Position numbers and translations under genes: made by a program. A DNA stretch of 64,000 bases. Origin: Argentina anserina. Taxonomy: Eukaryota > Streptophyta > Magnoliopsida > Rosales > Rosaceae. Each line of letters starts with the position of its first letter. Position 1 is the stretch's first letter. The notes beneath the pieces are model-generated. The model was given only the letters and a program-made list of their open reading frames with translations, made no database searches and was not told the origin of the DNA. The DNA is taken from contig NC_065877.1 in the NCBI RefSeq assembly GCF_933775445.1, positions 3,100,001 through 3,164,000 of the forward strand, written 5' to 3'. Positions 45,401 through 58,085 of this stretch are shown here, piece after piece.

Positions 45401-48400
45401 CGACCCATAACTTATCAATGATAATGTACATGCAGGTCACACCATGAAAAACTTGTGATCGTTGATTATCAGATTTGCTACATTGGAGGATTGGATTTGT
45501 GCTTTGGCCGTTATGACACGATTGAACACAAAGTGGGTGACTGCCCTCCTTCTTTATGGCCAGGGAAGGACTATTATAACCCAAGGTAGTACTGTATGCT
45601 TCTCTAATTGCGAAAATTGGCTATAGAAATTGTCAGTTTAGTTTCTTATAAGGTTAGAATAATTGAGATATTATTCTACATCTTGTGAAGTTTTGTCAAA
45701 GAATAGTTCCTCCAAATCACTTTTGGATACATTGTAGATAACGCCTTTTTTAAATTTTATTTTTTGTAACCATTTCAAAGCAATAACTTTTTTCTACTAT
45801 TTTGGTTGAGATAGAGAATCTGAACCAAATTCTTGGGAAGATGTAATGGAAGATGAGTTGGAGCGTGAAAAAGTTCCGCGCATGCCCTGGCATGATGTTC
45901 ACTGTGCTCTTTGGGGACCTCCTTGTCGTGACATTGCCAGACACTTTGTTCAGCGGTGGAACCATGCTAAGGTTCAAATTTCTGCCCCTGTTTTCCTTAT
46001 GGTCATATATTTTCGATGATATAGCAAGTCTGTAACTTAATGAACCATCTTGTAGAAAAACAAGGCTCCAAATGAACAAGCACTTCCGCTGCTTATGCCT
46101 CAACACCACATGGTAATCCCTCATTACCTTGGAAGAAGTGAAGAGATAAACATTGAGAAAAGAAAAGTGGAGGAGAACCAGCTTGGGATCCAGAGAGAGA
46201 ATTCATTTTCCTCTGTATCACCATTGCAGAACATCCCGTTGCTTTTGCCTCAAGAAGCTGATGGTTTGGAATCTCCTGGTGTAGATCAAAAGTTAAGCGT
46301 CCAGCAGACACATCATCCTGTTGACCAGCCAAATGAGATATCTGGGAGTGTTTTCTGTCCCAGGAATCCCACAGTTGAAGTTTTAGACCCAGATGCACAG
46401 ATGAATGGTTTGATGGATGATTTTTATACTATTGATCATGAAAGTGGAACCAATATAAACTCGGTATTCCAATCTGGCTTGACAACTTCAAATGAATGGT
46501 CAGAAAGTTTGGAAGAATCAGATCATGCTGTTGCTGAATATGACTGTGGACAAACCGGTCCTCGTACTGCATGCAAATGTCAGGTTAGTAATGCCTTCTT
46601 TATATGGTAATTTGGCTGTCTACGATTTTAACATTTGTTAAGGTTGCTCTTTAGGTCCACAATGATGTTATACACCATACTGGCTTTATTGCACCCTTGC
46701 AATTTCTTCACCTGCCTTCTAATAACCGTATGTTTATAGATTATCAGAAGTGTAAGCCAGTGGTCTGCTGGAACTAGCCAACCTGAAGAAAGCATACATA
46801 ATGCTTATTGCTCTCTCATCGAGAAAGCAGAACACTTTGTATATATTGAGGTTAGACCACTTTCTTGAAGAATGATTCGTTCTTAAATCTATTGCATCTG
46901 TTAACTCTTTCTTGTTTTTTAAAGTATGGCACTTTGTGGCTGCTCATACATTTTTTCTAGAAGCTGCTCATGAGTAGCTTGCATGAAAATCAAAAGAATA
47001 CTCGTGATTCAAGTATGACTAGTTCTTCCAGAGTACTGATTCTCGAATTCTAATCTTATCATCTGGCTATATTGATCGCTGGTCGCTTCCAGAATCAATT
47101 TTTCATTTCAGGTCTTTCCGGGGATGAGATTATACATAATCGTGTCCTGGAAGTATTGTACAGGCGTATAGTTCTAGCACACAAAGAACAGAAGTGTTTT
47201 AGGGTTATTGTTGTCATGCCGCTCTTGCCTGGCTTTCAGGTAGCCATTGGTTGTCTACTTTATTTATTCATAGGCATGCCATTGTCTTTGAATTTTTGTT
47301 AAATAATTTCATTTACTTATGGGTCTATGTAATAGGGCGGCGTGGATGATTATGGTGCAGCAACTGTTAGAGCCATTATGCATTGGCAGTATCGAACCAT
47401 TACCTGGGAGAAGTATTCAATACTCCATAAACTTAAAATTTTGCTTGGTCCCAAGACACACGACTACATTTCTTTTTATGGTCTGCGAACATATGGTAAA
47501 CTTTTCGAAGGTGGCCCTCTATCCACAAGTCAGGTACTTATTCTCCATTGCTGCTTATCTTGGTAATATGAAGCAAACTCCAATATGGGCCATGAACTTT
47601 AAATTGGTTTACCGTGTATCTTCATTGTCATGCAGGTATATGTACACAGTAAAGTAATGATAGTAGATGATCGTGTTGCTTTGATTGGATCATCAAATAT
47701 CAATGACAGAAGTTTACTTGGATCAAGAGACTCCGAGGTATGGGTTGGGTTTTAACAGTAGTCTTTCAGTATGTATATCGATTCTTAGTTCTTTATATGT
47801 GACCTCACATCTCACAAGTAATGGCAAATAGAGGACAAAAATATTGTTTAATTGAGATTTTATCACTGGAAAAATAATTTAAATTGCTTATGTATATTCT
47901 GTTCTATATGTTTTAGATTTGTGTAGTTATTGAGGATAAGGAGTTTCTTGAATCATCCATGGCCGGACAACCTTGGAAGGCCGGCAAGTTTTCTTATAGT
48001 CTTAGGTGCTCTCTGTGGTCTGAACACTTGGGTCTTCATGCAGGAGAGGTTGGTATTTTATGGCTTGTTTACTCAAAAGTTTCACAGCTTAAATACTTTT
48101 AATTGTTATTCATGTATGTCTTCCTCAGTTCCTCATTTAAAGATAGTCACTCTTTGAACATTCTTATTCATTCAGATAAATCAAATCAGTGATCCTGTGT
48201 CAGACTCAACATACAAAGATCTGTGGCTAGTAACTGCAAAGGTGAAACTTGCAAGATCAGTCACCAGTTCATGTTTCTCATACTTGTTCTTACCTAATTA
48301 AAGTATCTTCAATATTCTGCAGGAAAATTCAATTATTTACCAAAATGTATTTTCTTGTACTCCGAATGATTCTATAACCTCAAGGTACAATACTACCTAT

Positions 48401-48715
48401 TAAAGTTCTCTACTCTTATTTCTTTGCACTGCACTCTAAAGTTCTATTATCACCATGAATTATAGAGCTACTCTCAGACAATCCATGGCGTTTTGGAAAG
48501 AGAAACTTGGTCACACTACAATTGATCTGGGAATAGCTCCTAAGAAGCTAGAAATCTTGGAGAATGGAGAAATTAAAGAAACAGATCCAATGGAAAGATT
48601 GAAACATATAAGGGGGCATCTTGTTTCCTTTCCTTTGGAGTTTATGAACCAAGAAGATTTGAGACCAGTATTTAATGAAAGTGAATTTTATACATCTCCT
48701 CAAGTGTTTATGTGA
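42358..48715 (+). CDS. Phospholipase D zeta (PX-PH type)
   Basis: Twenty exons join in frame to 1096 residues: 42358-42540, 43142-43243, 43458-43573, 43651-43792, 43873-44043, 44231-44404, 44652-44894, 44976-45092, 45174-45313, 45436-45585, 45815-45971, 46056-46583, 46740-46850, 47093-47239, 47336-47533, 47636-47737, 47917-48048, 48176-48241, 48323-48384 and 48466-48715. The enzyme hydrolyses phospholipids to phosphatidic acid in endomembrane traffic, auxin transport, root-hair growth and phosphate recycling. N-terminal PX and PH domains replace the C2 domain of other plant PLDs ([40 protein letters not shown]). The two HKD motifs are HHEKLVIVD (about 465-473) and [10 protein letters not shown] (about 896-905). 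Also seen are IENQFFISG and YISFYGLR. The long exon 12 codes a variable acidic linker. The length matches Arabidopsis PLD zeta 1 as I recall it. Confidence 0.96.
42915..43000 (+). pseudogene. Decayed duplicate of phospholipase D zeta exon 2 in intron 1
   Basis: The stretch from TTTGGCTTTGTCAG onward matches the real exon 2 and its acceptor (43125-43210) base for base over long blocks (CAGTTCAAGT, AAGAAAGCATCACA). In the exon-2 frame it reads FK, then TAG where the true exon has TGG (Trp). The preceding intron sequence is also duplicated (ACAAGTAGTAGATTCTTAATG against GCAAGTAGTAGTTTTTCATG). It is a tandem duplication of about 200 bp that copied the exon, which then decayed. Confidence 0.85.
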
Positions 48716-49215
48716 GTTTGATGTATATCAGAAAGCACCAAAAATCTGGGTATAATAATCTAGTGTTGTGCTAGTAGATTGTATATAATATCAGAAAAAA
48801 TTGATAGGGCAAAAAATAGCAGCAGATATGAATAATACTGTGCAAATTCATGTCTTGTTGGCATTTGATGTATATATATACTGTACAGGACTAATCTCTA
48901 GTTGTAAAGAATGTACCTGTGCATTTCTTTTCTTTTTATTCTTGTTTCTGTTTCTAATTTTTTTTCTCAGTAAGTAGATGTTTTTTTTTTCAGTAAGTAT
49001 TTTTTAAACTCCTACCTTCTGCAATTGAGAAAGCATGTGATCTTAGTCCATAATGCATCCATCACAATTTTGGCAAATCCATATCATACTTGAAATCAAG
49101 CATACGGATAACTAAATTGCGTAATAGAACAGTGTTAAAATGTGTACATCATTTGGGACATTGTTTATATTGCTAGTGTTTAATCTTTGTGGGAAATGTA
49201 TCCAGAAGTTCTCGT
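48716..49215. other. Shared 3' region of phospholipase D zeta and ABCG11
   Basis: The two genes converge here. The stretch holds their 3' untranslated regions and nothing else that I can identify. Confidence 0.55.
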
Positions 49216-52200
49216 CTACCTTGTCAACCTTTTCCCAGTTTCATAGTTCCTCAAAGAAGGGGACTGTGTGAGACCATTAGGGGCAACTGTAGTCTGTTGG
49301 ATGCCATTCTTTTGTTGCAGCCTTCTCCTCGCCATATAGCCTCGAATCCAAGGTGAGACATCCTCACTGAACTTGATCATGATGAAAAAGATGAGCCTGT
49401 AGACGACAATCATGCTGAATATAACACTAAGGTCTATCCATTTTGATCTGCTGGTGTCAATCTGGAACACAGTTGTTAAGATGTAGTCGCCCGGTATCTT
49501 AAATTGATCTGGTGTCTCATTGTCAAAGAGTAACCCAGCCAAGTCATTCTGATATTGACCCTGAGTTTCAGACATGCATGTATTAGTTTCAATTTCTTGA
49601 AGACATCTATCAGCAAGTGATTTTCAGTAAGTAATAGCAGCTGGTTTACCTGTAGAGCCCAGAAGTGGAAGCTGATGTATGACATCGGGTAACGCCAGAC
49701 CGGCTTAGGGATGTCATTTGGTAGCCTGAAGTAGCCAGAGACTAGCATGAATATGCCCTGAAATGTAATGAAATCCACAAAGATTAGGAAAATGCATATT
49801 GTTCAGACACATTAAACAAATATGCTACAAAATTATGACTGGTATAAACCTGAATTCCAGCCCCTATGATGATACCCATGAGGAAGTTAGGAACAACGCT
49901 GGCTATGGCCATCATCAAGCTCTCGACTACAGTGACACATGCATAGAGGCACAGCACAAAGAACAAGTAATGCTCAAAGCCAGGATGGAGACCGACCATG
50001 AAGTAACAGACAGTTCCGGCAAGAAAGGTAATCAGTATCAAAAATGGCATTGCAGAGAATGTGTTGCTGAGGACAAAGGCAGTGACACCATAGTGACCAT
50101 TCAGCCTCTCTCTTTGGAAAACCTGGTAACATTAATGTGGTGGTTAGAAAATGATATATTCTAACCATGACATCCAAGTAGAATATGTCTTAATTAAAGA
50201 GTTGGCAAACCTTCATATCCTCTACAAATGAAGGAAACCCGCCAATTGACATGAAAGTGACAAAACCAAATACAAAAGATGCACATGAACCCCTTGCCTG
50301 CAAAAACAAAAAAGACAAAACCTGAATGAGTTTCAGAATCCAGAAATAGATGAAAGTTTACTTAGCAAACAATGCATACCAGAATCGAAGCGTAGCCGGT
50401 TCCGATATTCAGATAGATGGTTCCAATACAAACTACAACAACAATGTAGATGACAAGCCTCAGCCAGTAATAGCCAAAGTCCCTGGACATGTTGACTAAT
50501 GAACGCTTTGTCAATGTGAAGGTCTGCATTAGAAAACTAGCCTGACTTCCTCCAGAGTCTAAAACAGTCCCTTTCTGCAGCATACAACAAAATCGTCAAA
50601 TCTTTGTAGATACTAACAAGTATCAGTTTACAAGTCCCACTCACTTACAACTTTGGATATCTCTGCAACTTTTTCTGTAGCTGTATAAGCGTATTGTGAA
50701 CTACGATATGAATCGACAAGGACTCTGATAGCTTGAGCAGTTGTAATCTTATCTAGAGGATCATCACTTTCCTCAAACTGGTAGTAGGCAAGGATCACAA
50801 TATATCAATAAAGTGAAAACTATGTATAACAGAAGGAGAAGGAAAAAGTTCAATAAGTACATACCCTGAGTTTCATGGAGCCTTTCAGTGTCGCCTTTAC
50901 TTTATCAAAGTCAGAGTTTACACATCTGAGAAAATGATCAGACGGGTTCCTCAAAGCAGGGCATGGAAAACCAGCTTGTGAAAAGAACTGCAAACATGTA
51001 GCAGTCAATATCTAACTAAGAACTCTTCAAAATTTAAGAACCATATTAACAAAGACTGATCAGGTTAATTACCTCATATGCCTCGGAGGCCTGACCAAAG
51101 TAAACTGTTTTACCACCAGAAAGCAGGTACAGCTGATCAAATAGTTCGAAGACTTCACTGCTTGGCTGGTGAATTGAGGCTATCACAGTCCTTCCATCTC
51201 GTGCTAGGGCACGCAGTGTCTGTGTTACGAAAAATGCTGAAGCACTGCCACAAATTAAAGTCCAAATGATCGTTAGCAGACTTACCCGTATAACCGAACA
51301 ATGCAGTACATACTGCATACTAGTGATACTACCCGTGTCACGAAAAATGTGAAGTTATGACATAGTTTTTTTTTCCAGAAATTGAAGTTATACTCAAGAG
51401 TCTACACATACTAGTTACAAAGAGCAGCATATAGTGATATAGACAGATCATATAAACAATGAAGAACATCATATAGACAAAATCCTAGATACTAATTTAT
51501 TACTCGTCCAATAAATAAGAAAACATGCACAAGACGTATTGTATACCTATCAAGTCCACTGGTTGGTTCATCCAGAAAGAGCAATCTAGGCCTCATCAAG
51601 ATCTCAACAGCAATGCTAACCCTTCTCTTCTCTCCCCCACTGATCCCACGCAAATGCCAATTCCCAATTACTGTGTCGGCGCAATCCTGCAGACCCATCT
51701 CTATGATTGTCCTCTCCACCAGTGCTCGCTTCTCCGACCGCTCCATCTTATCCGGCAGCCTCAAACTAGCTGAGTAAGATATCGTTTCTCTTACAGTCAG
51801 AGTCCCAATCAAATTGTCATCTTGGGTCACATATGCCTAAAACCAAAATCCAACACAAAAACACACATGAATAAAAAACAGAGCAACAACAGAGGAAATG
51901 CTTAGCCAAAAACAGAGGAGAAACAGAGATGGAACTCACAGCTGTGCCAAAGGAGAGCTTTCTTTTGCGGCCATTGAGCAAAACAGAGCCAGAAAGGAAG
52001 GCATTGGAAGCCAAACGGCTAGAGAGAGCATCAAGCAAGGTAGATTTGCCGGAACCAGAAGGCCCCATCAGAGCAGTGAAGGTTCCAGGCTCTGCATAAC
52101 CAGTTAAACCCTCCAAAACCGTCTGAGTCTCACCATTGCTCAGAGTCACCATCACCGTCAGATCTTTCCACGTCAACCTCGCCGAGACATCCCCTACAAA

Positions 52201-52335
52201 TTCCACACTGGCCTTCTCCCTCCATAGAGTCTCACTCAGAGGACTAAGCCCAGGCACAATACCATTTCCTGAGGGCTTGCTGCTCTCTATCTCCATCATA
52301 GCATTTTCTGCTGCTGGGTTTCTCTTCTCTGTCAT
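49216..52335 (-). CDS. ABCG11: ABC transporter G family half-transporter (ABCG11/WBC11 type)
   Basis: Ten exons join in frame to 705 residues: 52335-51940, 51836-51547, 51244-51073, 50987-50865, 50777-50649, 50574-50380, 50297-50211, 50122-49850, 49757-49650 and 49560-49216. The nucleotide-binding domain comes first: Walker [10 protein letters not shown] (91-99), signature ISGGEKRR (197-204), Walker B LLFLDEP (217-223) and an H-loop in ASIHQPSSE. Six membrane segments follow (for example [56 protein letters not shown]). Sequence blocks such as [33 protein letters not shown] and [17 protein letters not shown] follow Arabidopsis ABCG11, which works as a homodimer or with ABCG12 at the plasma membrane to export cutin and wax lipids. 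The relative ABCG15/12 group cannot be fully excluded. The first of two close ATGs was taken as start. Confidence 0.94.
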
Positions 52336-54853
52336 TACTACTCAAAATCCTCGCAACCTTTCTGGATTCAGTGGATTGTGATGGTGTAAAAGAAGAAAGG
52401 TATAGAATGAAAGAAGTGAGTGCAGAAATGGGGGTTATGTGAAATTGACTGGGAGAGGTTAGGAGGGGCAATATTATACCAATCCCATGCAAAAAGTGCC
52501 TCCTCAATTAAAGTTCGAGTCTTTTTGTGTTTTCGAACAGAAGCAATAACTTATTTGGTGCTTGTTTTCCATTACTTGCTAAGAAAGCTTTGAATCTGAA
52601 ACAAACCAATATGAAGAAGAAGAAGAAGAAGAAGAAGCAAAGATCTAATGGTGTTGAACATGATCTGCTGCCATTGTTATCCAACAATTTATGGTTTCTA
52701 GATGAGATGGGTGAGAGCATTTAATACCAAAACTAATACCAGATAACCAGAACATGACCCCAATCGCTTGGGATAGCTACACAAGTAACACAAGTGACGA
52801 GACAACCGATAACCAATTTTGATGTTGAGGGAGGATTCACAATATGGGAAAAATGGACGTGATAATTGATAGGGAAGCTGAAACATGTAATGGAGTCTTA
52901 GGGTCAACAGTCGAACACTACGTATTTATACAAGTGGTTGTTAAATGGGGGCATGGCCATGAATATATGTGAAATGCCAATCTCACCGCCCAATAGTTAA
53001 GACTTGAAGCTTGAGCTGTCATCTCTACCGAGAGAGGAATAGCACTAGTGTCTTATGGCCTTATGGGCACTTGGCTGCCGTTTATGGCAACCCTTCTACA
53101 TCATAATCACTAGCAGTTAGCAACTTAGCATGGCAGTCCCTAATTACTCAGGTGGTTGAGCCAATTGGGGATTTGGGGTGATCTCCGAGTCTAGGTTTGC
53201 CTCTTGTGTCATAATGAAATGAAGAGTCAATTCGTCACATATGTACGAGCATAGCCACATCTTTGTGCAATCTATTTATACAAATGGGTGTCATCGCAAT
53301 TTGAGTTGCGAGTGCAATTGTGCAAATGTGTTGTTCAACTGTGTAATTGTGGTATAAATGTAGCTATATGAAACTTACACGTGATTCAAGTGGAAAGCTC
53401 TTACTAACTCTTTTGGTAAGACCAATTTTGATGTATTAGTTTATATTTGGTGGCTTGTCTCTTTGTTATTAGAGATGTCAACTCAAATGTTAATGGAATA
53501 GTTTACCTAAAGATTTAGCTTATAGTCACTAAACTAACTGTATTCGGGGCTCTACGAGATAGTTTGGTTAAAGCTAAAGAAATTGCGGTGGAAGGATACT
53601 CTAAGCTCGTGATTGATGTTATATTTGACTACTTGGTAAAATAGATCCCCATCTTAAGATTGATTAAGTTACTTCAAGACGGTCTATAATTGATAGCTAG
53701 TTGTAAATTTATTAGTTTTAAATATGTTTTGTGAAATTAATTTTGTAGCTGATATTTTTAATGACGTCTTATATGTTCAAAGTACTTGCCTTCGAATGCG
53801 TTAGCAATACATTGACCATTGATTGTCATAAGTAATTAGAATTTAATGGCTTAGATTAATAGAATCAAAAAGAAATTTTCACCTGATCTTGATCATAAAT
53901 GAATGGTTGGGTGGGAAGATATGACAAGCCCTATGTGGTTTTTTTGGTTTTTTCTGTGGTTTTCTTTATGATAGTTTTAATATTTATTTCGAAAAAAAAA
54001 AAGAAACAACTGAACACCCAAGGCCCAAAAGGACACCGGCCGAGACAATTAAGCCTATTAAACCACAAAATTTGTCGGCCGGAAGTGGCCCATATATATA
54101 TTCTCCCCTTCGAAAAAGGCTCTCTTTCCCTCTATTCCTCACCAACCTAAGTTCCGTTCGGAGAGAGCGAGATCAAGGTATGTATCAGTTGCTGCGGTTA
54201 AAGTTTCAATCTATTTACTGCTCTGTCAATTTGGAGTTTGGGTATGGTTCCAGTTGCTAGTTTCTATCATTCCATTACCGTATCCTATGTTAATTTGAAC
54301 TGGGTGTATGCATTCAGTGAGAAACATTTCAAGTCTTATAGTCAGAGTGGTAAAACTTCTGAGCTAAATTCACCTTTAACTTGCTGACATTATGGAACAA
54401 CATTGATTCTTAGTTTTGTTGAATTCTAAGTTGTGGTTATCTATGGTGTGTATGTAAGCTTTATGATATATGTTTAATGTGCAGTGTAAGTTGTTAGTTG
54501 TGAGATATATGAATTAGCAACAAGCCATTTTGGTTTGGTTTGTTAGTTGTTGTTTTTGTGGAAGGTCTAGGTTATAGTTCGAGTATGCTGATCCTTACTG
54601 GGTTTGAAAGCAATGCCTACGGGCTTGAATAGTTTCAGCAACTTTGTGAAAATTTAGCAATTTGTTTGCAATACGCCTCTATCCCGGTTTGTGATCATCA
54701 TGTTCTATGAAATATCTTTCGCTATACATTCGATCTTTGTGTAGTTTTGGACTGCCTTCATCATTATATTGATGCTGGTGCTTTTGGTAATCAACTGCAG
54801 GCACTTCTTGAATTCGGGGAAAGATTTCTATTACAGGTTAGCCAGTGTACTTG
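52336..54853. other. Divergent promoter region of ABCG11 and TEN1
   Basis: ABCG11 and TEN1 are transcribed away from each other. Near 54100-54180 a pyrimidine-rich stretch ending GAGATCAAGGTATG looks like a 5' leader exon with a donor. AACTGCAGGCACTTCTTG (54795-54812) could be its acceptor, giving TEN1 a leader intron. The rest (52510-53900) is AT-rich with no recognised gene. Confidence 0.5.
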
Positions 54854-56671
54854 ATGGCTTCATCTCCAATGGAATCTGGGGCGTTGGTTTTATTGCAAGA
54901 TTTACATCCATGCTCGCCACACTTTAAGCAAGGGGCTTCACTAAGAGTAACTGGAAAGTAAAACTTCTGTTCTACCAATGTTAAGTGGCATTTTCAATTT
55001 TGATTAATGTTCATAGTGTTAGTGTTACTCTTTTAATCTCTTTTCAATTACCGATGATGAATAACTTCCCTGGAATTAGGACTTGGAAGATCATTCCAAA
55101 AATTGTATTTGTAGTGGCAGATTGGGTAAAAGATTTTATGTAGAGGCTGGCAGTGGTCATCTTAGGAGCATTTGATGCATCATTATTGGTGACAGAGCTC
55201 AGGGAGATGGTGGGAAATAAGAAAGACGAAGTCAATAAAATTAATGCTAATTTGAGTTGTGATGGTTTTTATCTGCTTGGGCACGGGTAAAAAATCAATC
55301 AGTGACTAACTGACTATTTTCCTGTGATTCTAGAATAGAGTAATACTAGTCATGACAGTATTGTTGGGAGTTAAGAGGGGCACTTGATGATTTAGATTAC
55401 TGAGATGCTGGCGAAGGTGATACTATCGGGGCCAACGTGGTATCTAGAGTTAATGTTTATGTTGGATGATATGTAGGCAACAGCTTCAGTTGTAATGAGG
55501 AACTGGCCAAGACATTATTCTCTTGGTAAATTTCGTATCTTGAGTTGATGGCAATCTGGACTTCTGGTTCTGGTGTATGGTTGAATGAGTAGGTCATATG
55601 TTAGGCAGTACCTTTTCTGGTAACAGTATCAGTGATAGGTTTGAAGCAACATTATATAGACTCAACTATGGTGGTTGCATGATCAAGTAATTGTTTTGCT
55701 AGAAGCTTTTTGTTAGGTGCTTTCGTAGTCCAAGACTAAATGTCGAGACTTGTACTTCTTGTTCGTTATGAGAATCAAAGTTTCTTGGATCCACTAATAC
55801 GTATAATATGATGATTTCAATTGTGCAGGAAACAAGAGAAAAATAAAAGGAGCTATCTATATGTATATGAGTTTATGTGTTAGGCTCCAGCTGTGTGTCT
55901 GTGACTATGTAAAGGAATCCCCTATCAACTCGTTTAGTGTACTGTTAAAAAGTTTAAAGAACTGTAATTCCTATTAGAAGCGACAGTCAAAAGGATCTTT
56001 TAAAATTTTATTCCAATGAGGTTGCTTTCTGACCTGGGAAATACATTGGTAATTGGTTGGTACCAACAAACCTTGATCTTCTCTGTCTCCATGTGCTCAT
56101 GCATACAGATGTATTCATTTTTTAATGCTAAATGATACACATCATAGACTTGGATTGTGCTAATTAATTAGAAACATGTTAATCAGAAATAGGTCAACTG
56201 ATTCAAATACTGGTTGCTGGTTTGTTGCTCCATAAGGTTATAGTTTAATTTCTGAGTTGGATCCTGCAATCTCAATAGGAATCTTAACCTCCATTGTCTC
56301 TTTTGCAGGTTACAAGAGTATTCAGTTGAGACAGCTATTGCCACATTAGTTGATGGAAATGACAGCTTAAAGATCGACACCAAACTCCTCAGGGAACTTA
56401 ACATTCGGGTTGGATCCATGTACCAGTTCATCGGCGAACTGCATATTCAACCCGATAATGAGGTGGGCAGTATACACATACATTTTACAAGTTACAACAC
56501 TTGGAAGTCGATCCACTGGTTTAAGCTCTAGTCTGCTTGTTATTATTTCAGGCAGTGTTGCAGGCACGAGTGGGTAGGAATTTTGATGGCATTGACCTCA
56601 AGCTCTATTATCAGTCTCTGCAATTGCTAAGGCAATTTCAAGCCAACCATCTGAAGAACCCAACAGCTTAA
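54854..56671 (+). CDS. TEN1: TEN1, subunit of the CST telomere-capping complex
   Basis: Three exons, 54854-54957, 56309-56462 and 56552-56671, join in frame to 125 residues. The protein begins MASSPMESGALVLLQDLHPC and has FKQGASLRVTGKLQEYSVETAIATLVDGNDSLKI, then VGSMYQFIGELHIQPDNEAVLQARVGRN and a final LLRQFQANHLKNPTA. This is the single OB-fold of plant TEN1 (MERISTEM DISORGANIZATION 1, At1g56260). TEN1 binds STN1 in the CTC1-STN1-TEN1 complex, which protects telomere ends and helps fill in the C-strand; loss disturbs meristems. The first intron is long (1.35 kb) and I see no other gene in it. Confidence 0.95.
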
Positions 56672-58076
56672 CACAGTCCTGGTTTCAGAAGATTTTTGTG
56701 GAGATTCAGAGGTATTGTATTAACTACAAACCAGTTAGTAAAATTCATATGAGTTTGCTCCCTAGTATTGCCGGAGCTACTTTGTGACTTTGTAAGTTAG
56801 TAATCAAAAGATTCATGCTCTTAAAGAACCATTGAGAACCAAAAGGAGGTGCACTAGCATTCTGGCACTGTTGAATGATTTTAGTCATTTTACCTTCTTT
56901 GCTGTTAATAGGATCAAACTCTCAAATTACACCCATAATCTTATATTCCCAGTCAAATCTTTTTTTTACAAGCAACAATCTCCATCTACCCACTAGCCCA
57001 CTACCCAAGTCATCTAATGCCCTAATGTAACAAATCTCGTCAGCACCCACTTACCAATCCCTACTTGTTAATATTGCAAAATTTGGATACCATATCAAAA
57101 TCTTCCATTTTCTTCTCCGAATATAATATAGATATTCACCGTCATAGTTTGATATTCGATTCCCTTCGATTTGATGAAAGATCAAACCACCCCCTCACCC
57201 ACTCATTCATCAAACAACTCAAATTCCATTGTGCATAAAGTCATAAGCCCTAACCCCTAAGGTGGTAAATTAACTAATTAAGTGATGACTCATAGTAAAA
57301 ACCAAACTCAATAATTTTGGCCTGAATTATTCCCAGGGTCCATTCAAATCATGCATGCCCTTATCCCAACGTTATCGACTGTCCTTATCTGGTGCACCGC
57401 CCCACACCAGATTGTTGTGTCTCCCGTGGCACCACTCCATTGGTTCAAATACACGCGGAGTAATCACCTCCCAACTTTCCACACCTTCCTCATATCAGAA
57501 CGGTGCTTGGTACTGGATCTACTGTACATCACGTTTACACAATAGGAGCCCAAAGCATCCCACCACTGTCTACTGTTTTCACTTTTTTTACCATTTACAG
57601 GTGTGTCACACCAGGATATATAACTGTTTTCACACTTTTGGTAAAAACAGTGTAACAAAGAATTGGAAATTATCCGAAGTATTGGTAAAGTAAAATCTAC
57701 TGATTAGGTGGCCACCCACTGACTCAACTTGGGTCACTAGCACACAAGTTGGTACGGTAAAAAAATCCTTGGTCACATAATTTCCTGTGGTGGAGATTAA
57801 TCTTGTCGACTAGAGAATCCAATATGTATGAGTCCATTGAGTTATATCAGTATCATCTATGCACCATATCTTGGAGTCATGGACTGACATAAACATATGG
57901 TCAAAGATCATATCACATTAGCTTTTGTTGTAGAGACACTTATCGCGGGGCGCGAGATGTTCCGTTTTCTTATAATTCATCGCCACGTATATAAATCTTA
58001 TGAAATAAAATATATCTAGAGATTCTCTTACGTGTAAGTATGTATCGTTTTAGATGTGACAGTTTCTACAATATAA
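56672..58076. other. Intergenic downstream of TEN1
   Basis: TEN1 3' region followed by AT-rich sequence. Bases 57340-57560 are more GC-rich with overlapping open frames in several directions, but no protein family is recognised. Confidence 0.45.
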
Positions 58077-58085
58077 TTGTTTCAG

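Noticed and set aside
51944..51965. miR399-like word (TGCCAAAGGAGAG) on the plus strand
   Set aside because: It lies antisense within an ABCG11 coding exon, where the protein sequence is conserved, and no hairpin is visible.
57351..57693. Overlapping frames after TEN1
   Set aside because: Three frames on two strands are open over the same bases. No family is recognisable.
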